Position numbers and translations under genes: made by a program. Shown piece by piece: positions 39,184 to 47,220 of a stretch of DNA of 64,000 nucleotides. Where the stretch lies: positions 62,001 through 126,000 of the forward strand of contig NZ_SMAP01000005.1 of assembly GCF_004346265.1 (NCBI RefSeq), read 5' to 3'. Position 1 is the stretch's first letter, and each line of letters begins with the position of its first letter. This stretch comes from Thermomonas haemolytica. GTDB lineage: Bacteria; Pseudomonadota; Gammaproteobacteria; Xanthomonadales; Xanthomonadaceae. The notes beneath the pieces were generated by a model. That model ran no database searches and had not been told where the DNA came from. It worked only from the letters and a program-made list of their open reading frames with translations.

Positions 39184-39312
39184 GCCCGTCCGTGGTTCGA
39201 CAAGCTCACCACGAACGGGCATGGGGGTGCGCCGCGCGCTGTGCGGAATGTGGCTGACACGCGGCCTGGTCATGGTTCGACAGGCGCACCACGAACGGGC
39301 ATGGGGGTGCGT
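39184..39312. repeat. Two further TTCG-family inverted-repeat copies in tandem
   Basis: Copy one (39184-39220) has arms GCCCGTCCGTGGT and ACCACGAACGGGC around tcgacaagctc. Copy two (about 39264-39300) keeps the right arm and loop, but its left arm has decayed (gcctggtcatggt). Both are followed by the same atgggggtgcg tail, so a roughly 80-base unit has been duplicated directly. Both are related to the hairpin after ppc (26382-26418). They fill the gap between convergent genes, and I see no gene in it. Confidence 0.8.
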
Positions 39313-39336
39313 CGCGTGGCGTGCGGGCTGCGGCCC

Positions 39337-39981
39337 TCAGAGCGGAGTGATCGCGCAGGTGTAGACCAACTCGCAGGCGCCGTTGCCGGTGTCGTCGCGG
39401 CGCAGCGAGCTCACCCAGTGCCAGCCGTGGTCGTCGATCCGCACCAGCCAGCCGTCGAGGCGCACGTGCTGCCCCGCATGCAGGCGGTGCAGAACCGCCG
39501 CCACCCGCTCGTCGGCCGGGACGATATGCATGTTCGCGCTGCTGCTGGCGATCTCGGCCGGCGGGATCGGCGGGTGCCCGCGCCAGCGGTAGTGGTACCA
39601 GCGGCCGCCCTGGTGGATCGACAGATGCTTGAGGATCGCCGGATCGGCCATCCGGCCCCAGCCCAGCGCGAGGTCGCTGGGCGAATACGCCGCCTCGCGG
39701 CCGAAGCGGTAGTCCTCGCGGCCGAGCACGCGGGCATCCACGCTGAATCCGGCCAGCGCGGTGAGGCTGGCGGGGCCGACGTCGGGCAGGACGGTGCCGG
39801 GGGGCACCGGGCTTTGCAGCGGTGGCTCGCCGGGGTGCACCTGCGGCGGCAGCGGGCAGGCCGGCGGCACCGCGACGGTGGCCGGTGCCGGGGCCGGCAG
39901 GCGCACGCGCGGATGCGCCAGCCACCAGGCCAGGGCCAGGCAGACGGCGATGGCCAGGATCAGGCCGCTGCGGGTGGGCAT
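39337..39981 (-). CDS. Exported protein of unknown function downstream of oxyR
   Basis: 214 residues. One N-terminal membrane helix or uncleaved leader (GLILAIAVCLALAWWLA) is followed by a Pro-rich stretch (residues about 28-70). Then comes a folded domain with SVDARVLGREDYRFGREAAY, SPSDLALGWGRM, HHYRWRGHPPIP-like aromatic repeats and a C-terminal pair of Cys (NGACELVYTCAI). I recognise no enzyme domain. Xanthomonas ahpC-ahpF-oxyR operons carry an 'orfX' after oxyR; this gene holds that position (20 bases after oxyR), so it may be its counterpart. That identity is inference. Confidence 0.8.
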   Translation of the reverse strand: MPTRSGLILAIAVCLALAWWLAHPRVRLPAPAPATVAVPPACPLPPQVHPGEPPLQSPVPPGTVLPDVGPASLTALAGFSVDARVLGREDYRFGREAAYSPSDLALGWGRMADPAILKHLSIHQGGRWYHYRWRGHPPIPPAEIASSSANMHIVPADERVAAVLHRLHAGQHVRLDGWLVRIDDHGWHWVSSLRRDDTGNGACELVYTCAITPL

Positions 39982-40001
39982 CGGGGCTCCGGGCGCGGGG
40001 G

Positions 40002-40901
40002 TCAGCCCAATTGTGCACGCGCGCGTGCGGCGATGACATCCGCCACCTGGCGCAGGAAGCCGTCCAGCGCCGACGACTTGCGCCAGGCCAGCGCCAGCCG
40101 GCGGGTGGGGGCGGGATCGGCGAACGGCACCAACCGGATCCCGGCCGGCTGCACCACCGGTGCGTGCACCGACAGCGCCGGCAGCAGGGTGACACCGACC
40201 CCGGCGGCCACCATCTGGCGCAGGGTCTCCAGGCTGGTCGCGCGGAACCCGGCTTTCTCCTGCGCACCGGCCAGCCGGCATACGTCCAGTGCCTGGTCAC
40301 GCAGGCAGTGGCCGTCTTCCAGCAGCAGCAGGGTTTCGTGCCCGAGGTCGTCGATGTGCAGGCCGCGCGCCTGCGCCAGCGGGTGGCGCTCCGGCGCGGC
40401 CAGCACGAAGGGCTCTTCGAACAGGAACTGCGCGTGCAGCTGCTCGTCGTGCAGCGGCAGCGCCAGCAGCGCGGCATCCAGCTGGCCATCGCGCAGGCGC
40501 TGCAGCAGCACGTCGCTCTTTTCCTCCACCAGCAGCAGCTCCAGCTGCGGGAAGGCCTCGCGCAGGGCTGGCACCACGTGCGGCAGCAGATACGGGCCGA
40601 GGGTGGGGAACACGCCCAGGCGCAGGGTGCCGGAGGCCGGGTCGTGGCTGCGTCGCGCGGCCTCCTTCATCTCGTCCACGTCGGCCACGATCCGGCGCGC
40701 GCGCTGCACCACGTCCTGGCCGGCGGCGGTCAGCATGACCTTGCGCGGCGCGCGCTCGACCAGGACCACGCCCAGCTCCTCCTCCAGCTTGCGGATCTGG
40801 GTGGAGAGCGTGGGCTGGCTGACGAAGCAGGCCTCCGCCGCCTTGCCGAAGTGGCGCAGGTCAGCCAGGGCCACCAGGTACTTCAGGTCACGCAGGTTCA
40901 T
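40002..40901 (-). CDS. oxyR: Hydrogen peroxide sensor OxyR (LysR family)
   Basis: 299 residues. N-terminal winged helix-turn-helix: NLRDLKYLVALADLRHFGKAA and SQPTLSTQIRKLEEELG. The regulatory domain has the two redox cysteines spaced as in E. coli OxyR C199/C208: GHCLRDQALDVCR. Oxidation by H2O2 forms the disulfide and switches on catalase and alkyl hydroperoxide reductase genes. It lies downstream of ahpF, and an OxyR-type site precedes ahpC (43731-43767). The start overlaps the VOC gene by 14 bases, so it depends on that transcript. Confidence 0.96.
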   Translation of the reverse strand: MNLRDLKYLVALADLRHFGKAAEACFVSQPTLSTQIRKLEEELGVVLVERAPRKVMLTAAGQDVVQRARRIVADVDEMKEAARRSHDPASGTLRLGVFPTLGPYLLPHVVPALREAFPQLELLLVEEKSDVLLQRLRDGQLDAALLALPLHDEQLHAQFLFEEPFVLAAPERHPLAQARGLHIDDLGHETLLLLEDGHCLRDQALDVCRLAGAQEKAGFRATSLETLRQMVAAGVGVTLLPALSVHAPVVQPAGIRLVPFADPAPTRRLALAWRKSSALDGFLRQVADVIAARARAQLG

Positions 40902-41316
40902 CGGCGGCTCCCTTCAGCTCGATGGTGTTGCCGTCGGGATCGTCGAAGTACAGCGAGGGCCCATCGCCTTCCGCGCCGAAATTGCGCCTCGCGGGGCCGC
41001 GCGGTGCGAGCCCGTGTGCCGCCAGGTGCGTGATGATGCCGGCTTCGTCGAATGGCTCGATCCGGAGGCAGAGATGGTCGAGGTTGCGGCCTTGCGGGCC
41101 CGGCGCGGTGCCGCCGCGCCGGCCGAGCGGGCCGTCCACCGCCACCAGGTCGATCATCGAAGCGCCTGCGCGCAGGTGGCGCAGGCCCAGGTCGTCCCGG
41201 CGGCGCACCGTCTCGCAGCCGAGCACGTCGCGGTAGAACGCTTCGCTGCGGTCCAGGTCGCGCACACGCAGCACCACGTGGTCGAGGCGCTGCACGTCGA
41301 ACGGCCGCGTCGCCAT
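40888..41316 (-). CDS. VOC (glyoxalase/bleomycin resistance) family protein
   Basis: 142 residues, two beta-alpha-beta-beta-beta modules. Metal-ligand positions are visible: RLDHVVLRVRDLDRSEAFY (His), LDHLCLRIEPFDE (His) and GNTIELKG (Glu). Family roles include glyoxalase, ring-cleaving dioxygenase and fosfomycin or bleomycin resistance; the substrate here is unknown. It is inserted between ahpF (four bases away) and oxyR, where Xanthomonas has the two genes adjacent, so it should be peroxide-induced. The last 14 bases overlap oxyR. Confidence 0.88.
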   Translation of the reverse strand: MATRPFDVQRLDHVVLRVRDLDRSEAFYRDVLGCETVRRRDDLGLRHLRAGASMIDLVAVDGPLGRRGGTAPGPQGRNLDHLCLRIEPFDEAGIITHLAAHGLAPRGPARRNFGAEGDGPSLYFDDPDGNTIELKGAADEPA

Positions 41317-41320
41317 CGCG

Positions 41321-42892
41321 TCAGGCCGCCTGCGCGGCGCCCGCCGGGGTGCGGATCAGGTAGTCGAAGGCGGACAGCGCGGCGGTGGAACCGGCGCCCA
41401 TCGCGACCACGATCTGCTTATACGGCTCGGTGGTGGCGTCGCCGGCGGCGAACACCCCGGGCAGCGAGGTCTGGCCGCGGTCGTCGATCACGATCTCGCC
41501 GCGCGCCGACAGTTTCACCGCACCCTTCAGCCACTCGGTATTGGGCAGCAGGCCGATCTGCACGAACACGCCATCCACCGCCAGCTCGTGGCGCAGCGCG
41601 GTGCCGCGTTCCAGCCAGCGCAGGCCGGTCAGGCGCTGGCCGTCGCCCAGCATCTCGGTGGTCTGGGCATTCACCAGCACGCGCACGTTCGGCAGGCTGC
41701 GCAGCTTGCGCTGCAAGACTTCATCGGCGCGCAGCTTGCCCTCGTATTCCAGCAGGGTGACCTCGGAGGCGACGCCGGCGAGGTCGATCGCCGCCTCCAC
41801 CCCGGAATTGCCGCCGCCGATCACCGCCACCGGCTTGCCCTTGAACAGCGGGCCGTCGCAGTGCGGGCAATAGGTGACGCCGCGGGTGCGGTACTCGGCC
41901 TCGCCGGGCACGCCGGTCTGGCGCCAGCGCGCGCCGGGGGCCAGCACCACGCTGCGCGCGCGCAGGGTGGCGCCGCTTTCCAATTCAATACCGAGCAGGC
42001 CGTCGTCGCCGGCCGGGTGTAGGGCGCGCGCGACCTGTGCGGTGACCAGGTCCACCCCGTACTGGCGCACGTGCGCTTCCAGCGCAGCGGCCAGCTTCGG
42101 GCCCTCGGTGTATTCGACCGAGGGGAAATTCTCGATCGCCAGCGTATCCAGCACCTGGCCGCCGAAGCGTTCGGCCACCAACCCGGTACGGATGCCCTTG
42201 CGCGCGGCATAGATCGCCGCCGCCGCGCCGGCCGGGCCGCCGCCGACGATCAGCATGTCGTAGGGCGCGCGTTCGGCCAGCGCCGCGGCGGTGCGCGCGG
42301 CCGCGCCGGTGTCGAGCCGGGCGAGGATCTGCTCCACGCCCATGCGCCCGTTCTCGAACGGCTGGCCGTTGAGGTAGACGGTCGGCACCGACAGGATCTG
42401 GCGCGCCTCGACTTCGTCGCGGAACAGCGCGCCGTCGATCGCCACGTGGCGGATGCGCGGATTCAGCACGCTCATCGCGTTCAGCGCCTGGATCGTGTCC
42501 GGGCAGCTCTGGCAATGCAGCGACATGTAGGTTTCGAAGCGGTAGTCGCCGTCCAGCGCGCGCACCTGCGCGGCCAGCGCCTCGTCGATCTTCACCGGGT
42601 GCCCGCCGACCTGCAGCAGGGCCAGCACCAGCGAGGTGAACTCGTGGCCCAGCGGGACCGCCGCGAAGCCGACCTGCACGTCGGTGCCGGCGCGGCGGAT
42701 CAGGAACGAGGGCTTGCGCGCATCGTCGCCGGCGACGCGGGTGATCTTCGGCGAGAGCGCGGCGATCTCGTCCAGCAGCGCGTCCAGTTCGCGCGCGGCC
42801 GGCGAGTCGTCCAGGCTGGCGACCAGTTCGATCGGCGCCTGCACGCGCTCCAGGTAGCCGGCCAGTTGGTCTTTCAGGTCTTGCTCGAGCAT
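41321..42892 (-). CDS. ahpF: Alkyl hydroperoxide reductase subunit F
   Basis: 523 residues. The N-terminal double thioredoxin-like domain has the redox pair C-Q-S-C ([11 protein letters not shown], about residue 128). The FAD domain starts at [18 protein letters not shown], and the thioredoxin-reductase-like active pair is C-P-H-C in [28 protein letters not shown] binds NAD(P)H and GVFAAGDAT is the second FAD contact. It reduces AhpC with NADH. I prefer the ATG at 42892 because gagg lies nine bases upstream; an ATG three codons earlier sits on top of that site. Hairpins at 42956-43020 separate it from ahpC. Confidence 0.97.
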   Translation of the reverse strand: MLEQDLKDQLAGYLERVQAPIELVASLDDSPAARELDALLDEIAALSPKITRVAGDDARKPSFLIRRAGTDVQVGFAAVPLGHEFTSLVLALLQVGGHPVKIDEALAAQVRALDGDYRFETYMSLHCQSCPDTIQALNAMSVLNPRIRHVAIDGALFRDEVEARQILSVPTVYLNGQPFENGRMGVEQILARLDTGAAARTAAALAERAPYDMLIVGGGPAGAAAAIYAARKGIRTGLVAERFGGQVLDTLAIENFPSVEYTEGPKLAAALEAHVRQYGVDLVTAQVARALHPAGDDGLLGIELESGATLRARSVVLAPGARWRQTGVPGEAEYRTRGVTYCPHCDGPLFKGKPVAVIGGGNSGVEAAIDLAGVASEVTLLEYEGKLRADEVLQRKLRSLPNVRVLVNAQTTEMLGDGQRLTGLRWLERGTALRHELAVDGVFVQIGLLPNTEWLKGAVKLSARGEIVIDDRGQTSLPGVFAAGDATTEPYKQIVVAMGAGSTAALSAFDYLIRTPAGAAQAA

Positions 42893-42955
42893 TCGGGACA
42901 TCCTCGGGGGAGGGTGGGACGTGGGGCGGAGGGGCAGAAACGGCGGGGTGGAAGC

Positions 42956-43020
42956 GGGCTGCGGCCAGCCGCGCAGGGCGGCGGGGCTGGCCGCAGCCCC
43001 TTCCCGGCGCGGGGAAGGGG
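42956..43020 (-). terminator. Double hairpin between ahpC and ahpF
   Basis: A perfect 15-base stem, GGGCTGCGGCCAGCC against its complement at 42985-42999, is followed by a second stem, CCCCTTCCC (42997-43005) with GGGAAGGGG (43012-43020). The stems share three bases, so only one can form at a time. No T-run follows. It lies 41 bases after the ahpC stop. Likely effects are 3' protection of ahpC mRNA or partial termination, giving more AhpC than AhpF (inference). Confidence 0.6.
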
Positions 43021-43060
43021 CGCGGGCCGCGGACGGCAGCGGCCGCCCGCGGCGCGGAGG

Positions 43061-43660
43061 TCAGATCTTGCCGACCAGGTCCAGCGACGGCTTGATGGTC
43101 TTGGCGCCCTCGTTCCACTTGGCCGGGCACACTTCGTTCGGGTGCGCGGCCACGTACTGCGCGGCCTTCAGCTTGCGCAGGGTCTCGGTGACGTCGCGCG
43201 CGATCGCGTTGTCGTGCACTTCCATGGTCTTGATCAGGCCATCCGGGCTGACGATGAAGGTGCCGCGCAGGGCCAGGCCCTCTTCGTCGATGTGCACGCC
43301 GAAGGCGCGGGTCAGCTGGTGGGTGGGGTCGCCGACCAGCGGGAACTTGGCCTTGCCCACCGCCGGGCTGGTCTCGTGCCACACCTTGTGCGAGAAGTGG
43401 GTGTCGGTGGTGACGATATAGACCTCGGCGCCCAGCTTCTGGAACTCGGCGTAGTGGTCGGCCGCGTCCTCGATCTCGGTCGGGCAATTGAAGGTGAAGG
43501 CGGCCGGCATGAAGATCAGCACCGACCACTTGCCGTGCAGGTCCTTGTCGGTCACTTCGATGAACTTGCCCTCGCGGTAGGCTTGCGCCTTGAACGCGGG
43601 GATGCGGGCATTGATCAGCGGGCGGCGGTCGGCTTGCAGGCTGTTTTCGAGCAGGGACAT
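43061..43660 (-). CDS. ahpC: Peroxiredoxin AhpC (alkyl hydroperoxide reductase subunit C)
   Basis: 199 residues, typical 2-Cys Prx1/AhpC. The peroxidatic Cys is in FMPAAFTFNCPTEIED (C59 region; P-x-x-x-T-x-x-C), and the resolving Cys in the C-terminal NEVCPAKW. It detoxifies H2O2 and organic peroxides and is re-reduced by AhpF, encoded next. The promoter (43702-43730) and an OxyR-type site (43731-43767) lie directly upstream on the minus strand, so peroxide induction is expected. Confidence 0.97.
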   Translation of the reverse strand: MSLLENSLQADRRPLINARIPAFKAQAYREGKFIEVTDKDLHGKWSVLIFMPAAFTFNCPTEIEDAADHYAEFQKLGAEVYIVTTDTHFSHKVWHETSPAVGKAKFPLVGDPTHQLTRAFGVHIDEEGLALRGTFIVSPDGLIKTMEVHDNAIARDVTETLRKLKAAQYVAAHPNEVCPAKWNEGAKTIKPSLDLVGKI

Positions 43661-43701
43661 CTTTCAGACTCTCCGTGTGGTGGGGATGTTGCGTTGCGCA
43701 A

Positions 43702-43730
43702 AAACTAGCGCGCGCGATTCAATCCATCAA
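43702..43730 (-). promoter_or_regulatory. Probable sigma-70 promoter of ahpC
   Basis: On the minus strand TTGATG (43730-43725) and TAGTTT (43707-43702) are 17 bases apart. The -10 ends 42 bases before the ahpC start. The OxyR-type site abuts the -35, the position expected for activation by contact with RNA polymerase. Confidence 0.6.
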
Positions 43731-43767
43731 TAAAATCGTTTCTATCATTTAGATAGTTTTTAACTAT
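43731..43767. promoter_or_regulatory. OxyR-type operator upstream of ahpC
   Basis: The OxyR consensus is four tetranucleotides ATAG-n7-CTAT-n7-ATAG-n7-CTAT. Here the order is TAAA (43731), CTAT (43742-43745), ATAG (43753-43756) and CTAT (43764-43767), each separated by exactly seven bases. Three of the four are exact, and the ATAGTTTTTAACTAT half fits the finer ATAGnTnnnAnCTAT pattern. The stretch is strikingly AT-rich for this genome. The prmC start lies 66 bases to the right. Confidence 0.8.
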
Positions 43768-43832
43768 CAGTAGCGGGAGATCTCTGAAATGCGGCTTTCC
43801 AGACGTCATCCTGCGGCGATCATCGCGGTTCG

Positions 43833-44693
43833 GTGGCGAACGTGAGTGAGGCGACGGTCGCCGGGCTGCTGCGCATTCAGGCAACGGGTATCGACCCTGT
43901 CGATGGCGAGCTGCTGCTGGCGGAGGCGCTGGGGCGCTCGCGCAGCTGGCTGTACGCGCATCCAGAGGCCGCGGTGCCGGCACCGGCGCGTGCCCGCTTC
44001 GAGGCCCTGCTGGCGCGCCGGCAGGCGGGCGAGCCAGTGGCCTATCTGCTGGGGCGGCAAGGATTCTGGAGCCTGGAGCTCGAGGTCAGTCCGGCCACCC
44101 TGATCCCGCGTCCGGAGACCGAATTGCTGGTGGAGCTGGCGCTGGCGCGCCTGCCGGCGGGGCAGCCGCTGCGGGTGGCCGACCTCGGCACCGGCAGCGG
44201 TGCGATCGCGCTGGCGCTGGCGCGCGAGCGGCCGCAGGCGCGCATCGTCGCCACCGATGCCAGTCTGGAAGCGCTGGCCGTGGCGCGCCGCAACGCCGAG
44301 CGCCTCGGCCTTCGGGTCGAGTTCCGCGACGGCGACTGGCTGGTGCCGCTGGCGCAGGAGCGCTTCGACCTGATCGCCAGCAATCCGCCTTACATCGAAC
44401 AAGACGATCCGCACCTGGCGCAGGGCGACCTGCGCTTCGAGCCGCCGGCCGCGCTGGCCTCCGGTGCCGACGGGCTGGACGCGATCCGGGTGATCGTGCG
44501 TGATGCCGGCCTCCATCTGCATGCGGGCGGCTGGCTGCTGCTGGAGCACGGCTGGAATCAGGGCCCGGCGGTGCGGGTGTTGCTGGAGGCCGCAGGCTTC
44601 AGCGAGGTCGCGACCGAACGCGATCTGGAAGGGCGCGACCGGGTGAGCCTGGGGCGCTGGTCACAGAAGGTGCCGGGGCGCGCACCGGCATGA
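43833..44693 (+). CDS. prmC: Peptide chain release factor N5-glutamine methyltransferase PrmC (HemK)
   Basis: 286 residues. It methylates the Gln of the GGQ motif in RF1/RF2. N-terminal helical domain, then [15 protein letters not shown] (SAM loop) and the hallmark [10 protein letters not shown] (NPPY) near residue 185. [12 protein letters not shown] follows, as in E. coli. I read a GTG start at 43833 (VANVSEATV); a second GTG three codons on is possible. The spacer to ahpC holds the OxyR site, which might also affect this gene. Confidence 0.95.
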   Translation: MANVSEATVAGLLRIQATGIDPVDGELLLAEALGRSRSWLYAHPEAAVPAPARARFEALLARRQAGEPVAYLLGRQGFWSLELEVSPATLIPRPETELLVELALARLPAGQPLRVADLGTGSGAIALALARERPQARIVATDASLEALAVARRNAERLGLRVEFRDGDWLVPLAQERFDLIASNPPYIEQDDPHLAQGDLRFEPPAALASGADGLDAIRVIVRDAGLHLHAGGWLLLEHGWNQGPAVRVLLEAAGFSEVATERDLEGRDRVSLGRWSQKVPGRAPA

Positions 44694-44755
44694 TCGAGGC
44701 GCGTGCTGGCCAGCCGTTAGAATCGGCGCATCCCCACAGCGTTGGAATCTCCCGC

Positions 44756-45703
44756 ATGCGCAGCCTGTATCCCGAGATCGCGCCCCACCGCAGCGGCATG
44801 CTGGCGGTGGACGCACGCCACACCCTGTACTGGGAGGAGTGCGGCAACCCCGAGGGCAAGCCGGTGGTGCTACTGCACGGCGGCCCGGGCGGCGGCTGCA
44901 GCGCCAACATGCGCCGCTTCCACGATCCCGCGAAGTACCGGATCGTGCTGTTCGACCAGCGTGGGGCCGGGCGCAGCACGCCGCATGCCGACCTCGTCGA
45001 CAACACGACGTGGGACCTGGTCGCCGACATCGAGAAACTGCGCGAACACCTCGGCATCGAACGCTGGCAGGTGTTCGGCGGCAGCTGGGGTTCGACCCTG
45101 GCGCTGGCCTATGCCGAAACCCATCCGCAGCGCGTCACCGAGCTGGTGCTGCGCGGCATCTTCCTGTTGCGCCGCTGGGAACTGGAGTGGTTCTACCAGG
45201 AGGGTGCCAGCCGCCTGTTCCCGGATGCGTGGCAGCATTTCCTCGCACCGATCCCGGCGGTGGAGCGCTGCGACCTGATCGGTGCCTACTACCGGCGCCT
45301 GACCTCCGACGACGAGGGCGTGCGGCTGGCCGCGGCGCGCGCCTGGAGCATCTGGGAAGGCGCCACCAGCTATCTGCACATTCCCGACGACTACGCCGAG
45401 ACCCACGGCGATCCCGCCTTCGCGCTGGCGTTCGCGCGGATCGAGAACCACTACTTCGTCAACGGCGGGTTCTTCGAGGAAGAAGGCCAGCTGCTGCGCG
45501 ATGCGCATCGCATTGCCGGGATTCCCGGGGTGATCGTGCATGGCCGCTACGACGTGGTCTGCCCGATCCAGAATGCGTTCGATCTGCATGCGGTCTGGCC
45601 GCGATCCGAGCTGATCGTCAGCCCGACGTCCGGACATTCCGCGTTCGAGGCCGAAAACGTGGATGCGCTGGTGCAGGCCACCGACCGCTTCGCCGCCGGT
45701 TGA
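44756..45703 (+). CDS. pip: Prolyl aminopeptidase
   Basis: 315 residues, alpha/beta-hydrolase of peptidase family S33. It releases N-terminal Pro. HGGPGGGCSANM holds the oxyanion loop, GGSWGSTLAL the nucleophilic Ser, GRYDVVCP the catalytic Asp, and SGHSAFEAE the catalytic His. The length fits the Xanthomonas enzyme. TAGAAT at 44717-44722 is a possible -10 element 33 bases before the start. Confidence 0.96.
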   Translation: MRSLYPEIAPHRSGMLAVDARHTLYWEECGNPEGKPVVLLHGGPGGGCSANMRRFHDPAKYRIVLFDQRGAGRSTPHADLVDNTTWDLVADIEKLREHLGIERWQVFGGSWGSTLALAYAETHPQRVTELVLRGIFLLRRWELEWFYQEGASRLFPDAWQHFLAPIPAVERCDLIGAYYRRLTSDDEGVRLAAARAWSIWEGATSYLHIPDDYAETHGDPAFALAFARIENHYFVNGGFFEEEGQLLRDAHRIAGIPGVIVHGRYDVVCPIQNAFDLHAVWPRSELIVSPTSGHSAFEAENVDALVQATDRFAAG

Positions 45704-45716
45704 GGCGCGGCGGCGT

Positions 45717-46259
45717 TCAGTCCACCGGGCTGCCGTCCGGGTTGCGCTTGATCATCCACAACCCGGCCCAGAGCTTGAGGTCCAGCTCGTAGCCTTCCGC
45801 GTGCTTGCGCATCAGCCAAGCCGGGGCCTCGCGGCGCGGCACTGCGTGCACGGTGATGCGTTCGTCGCCGATGCCACCGCCTGCGCCCACCCGCACCAGA
45901 TCGCGGGCGCGCACGAAGGCGATGCGTTCGTTGCTCATGCCTGAGCTGGTGGGGCCGGCCAGCAGCACCTCCAACCGGCCCGGTGCCCAGCCGGTTTCCT
46001 CGATCAGCTCCTCGCGCGCGGCGTCCAGCAGGGTGGCATGGGCGGGATCGTCGCCCACCAGCCCGGCCGGCATCTCGATCGTGCGCGCGCCCAGCGGGAT
46101 GCGGTACTGCTCGACGAACAGCACCTCGTCGGCCGGGGTGACGGCGATGACGATCACCGCCATGCCCTCGCCATGCACGCGTTCGCAGGATTCCCAATGG
46201 CCGATGCGCACCAGCCGCAGCCATTGGCCTTCGTGGAGGATCTCTCGGGTGTCGTCCAT
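45717..46259 (-). CDS. Nudix hydrolase (ADP-ribose/ADP-sugar pyrophosphatase-like)
   Basis: 180 residues. The second half of the Nudix box, AAREELIEETGW, is intact and supplies the Mg-binding Glu pair. The first half is not canonical: in MPAGLVGDDPAHATLLDA the usual Glu five residues after the Gly is not at its normal spacing. Pro in LFVEQYRIPLG and EMPAGLV are typical of the NudE/NudF (ADP-compound) group. The product is expected to clear ADP-ribose or ADP-sugars. It lies 13 bases from the convergent pip gene. Confidence 0.88.
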   Translation of the reverse strand: MDDTREILHEGQWLRLVRIGHWESCERVHGEGMAVIVIAVTPADEVLFVEQYRIPLGARTIEMPAGLVGDDPAHATLLDAAREELIEETGWAPGRLEVLLAGPTSSGMSNERIAFVRARDLVRVGAGGGIGDERITVHAVPRREAPAWLMRKHAEGYELDLKLWAGLWMIKRNPDGSPVD

Positions 46260-46306
46260 GCCCCGATGCTAGCGCAGGCCGATGACGGACCGCGCGCGCG
46301 GCCTGC

Positions 46307-47200
46307 TCATGCTGGCAGGCTTGCCGCGGCGGCCAGTCGGCGGCGGGTGAGCGGGCCGAAGCCGACCCAGTCGGCCAGCGCATCCAGTTCGGCGCCGTCG
46401 CCACCCTGGCGGCTGAAGTCATGCGCCGGCAGCGGGGCGTCCAGCGCGATGGTGGTCAGCCGCCGCCACAGCAGGGCCTGCGTGCGCTGTTCGCGCAGGC
46501 GCGCGGCCAGCTGGGCGACACCGCGCAGGCGCAGGAACGGCACTTCGTCGAGGCGCTCCAGCAGCGCGTCCAGCGAACCGAAGTGGGCCAGCAGTACCGC
46601 CGCCGACTTCGGGCCGATGCCGGCCACGCCCGGGATGTTGTCCACCGCATCGCCGGTCAGTGCCAGGTAGTCGGCGATCTGGTGCGCGTGCACGCCATGC
46701 CGCGCCTTCACCCCGTCCGCGCCCCAGCGCTGGCCCCTGGCGAAGTCGTACTGTTCGTCGCCCGGCTGCAGCAGCTGCGAGAGGTCCTTGTCGGCAGAGA
46801 CGATCACGCTGCGGAAGCCGCGGCCGCGCGCGCGGTGGACGGCGCTGCCGATCAGGTCGTCGGCCTCGTAATCGGTATGCGCCAGTGTCGTCAGCCCCAG
46901 CGCCTGGCACAGCGCCTTGCACCACGCGAACTGCCGGCGCAGCTCCGGCGGGGCCGGCTCGCGGTTGGCCTTGTAGGCCGGGTACAGGGCGTTGCGGAAG
47001 CACGAATCCAGCGCCTCGTCGAAGGCGACGGCGATGTGTTGCGGGCGCTCGCGCTCCAGCAGTTCCAGCAGGAAGCGGGCGAAGCCGTGCACCGCGTTGG
47101 TCGGCCAGCCGTCGGCGTCGTGGAACTCGTCCGGCAGCGAGTGCCAGGCGCGGAACACGTACAGCGAGGCATCGACGAGGTGGAGGGTGGGCACGCTCAT
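46307..47200 (-). CDS. 5'-3' exonuclease/flap endonuclease family protein (PolA N-domain/Xni-like)
   Basis: 297 residues, a stand-alone copy of the 5' nuclease domain of DNA polymerase I. Metal-binding acids are seen in VDASLYVFRAW, AVAFDEALD, DYEADDLIGS (three acids) and SADKDLSQL. The helix-3-turn-helix is TGDAVDNIPGVAGIGPKSA. Such proteins trim RNA or flap DNA. E. coli Xni has lost some active-site residues, but here they appear complete. I placed the start at MSVPTLHLVD; the 14 residues before it look non-coding. Confidence 0.92.
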   Translation of the reverse strand: MSVPTLHLVDASLYVFRAWHSLPDEFHDADGWPTNAVHGFARFLLELLERERPQHIAVAFDEALDSCFRNALYPAYKANREPAPPELRRQFAWCKALCQALGLTTLAHTDYEADDLIGSAVHRARGRGFRSVIVSADKDLSQLLQPGDEQYDFARGQRWGADGVKARHGVHAHQIADYLALTGDAVDNIPGVAGIGPKSAAVLLAHFGSLDALLERLDEVPFLRLRGVAQLAARLREQRTQALLWRRLTTIALDAPLPAHDFSRQGGDGAELDALADWVGFGPLTRRRLAAAASLPA

Positions 47201-47220
47201 CCGGGAATTGTAGACGGCGG

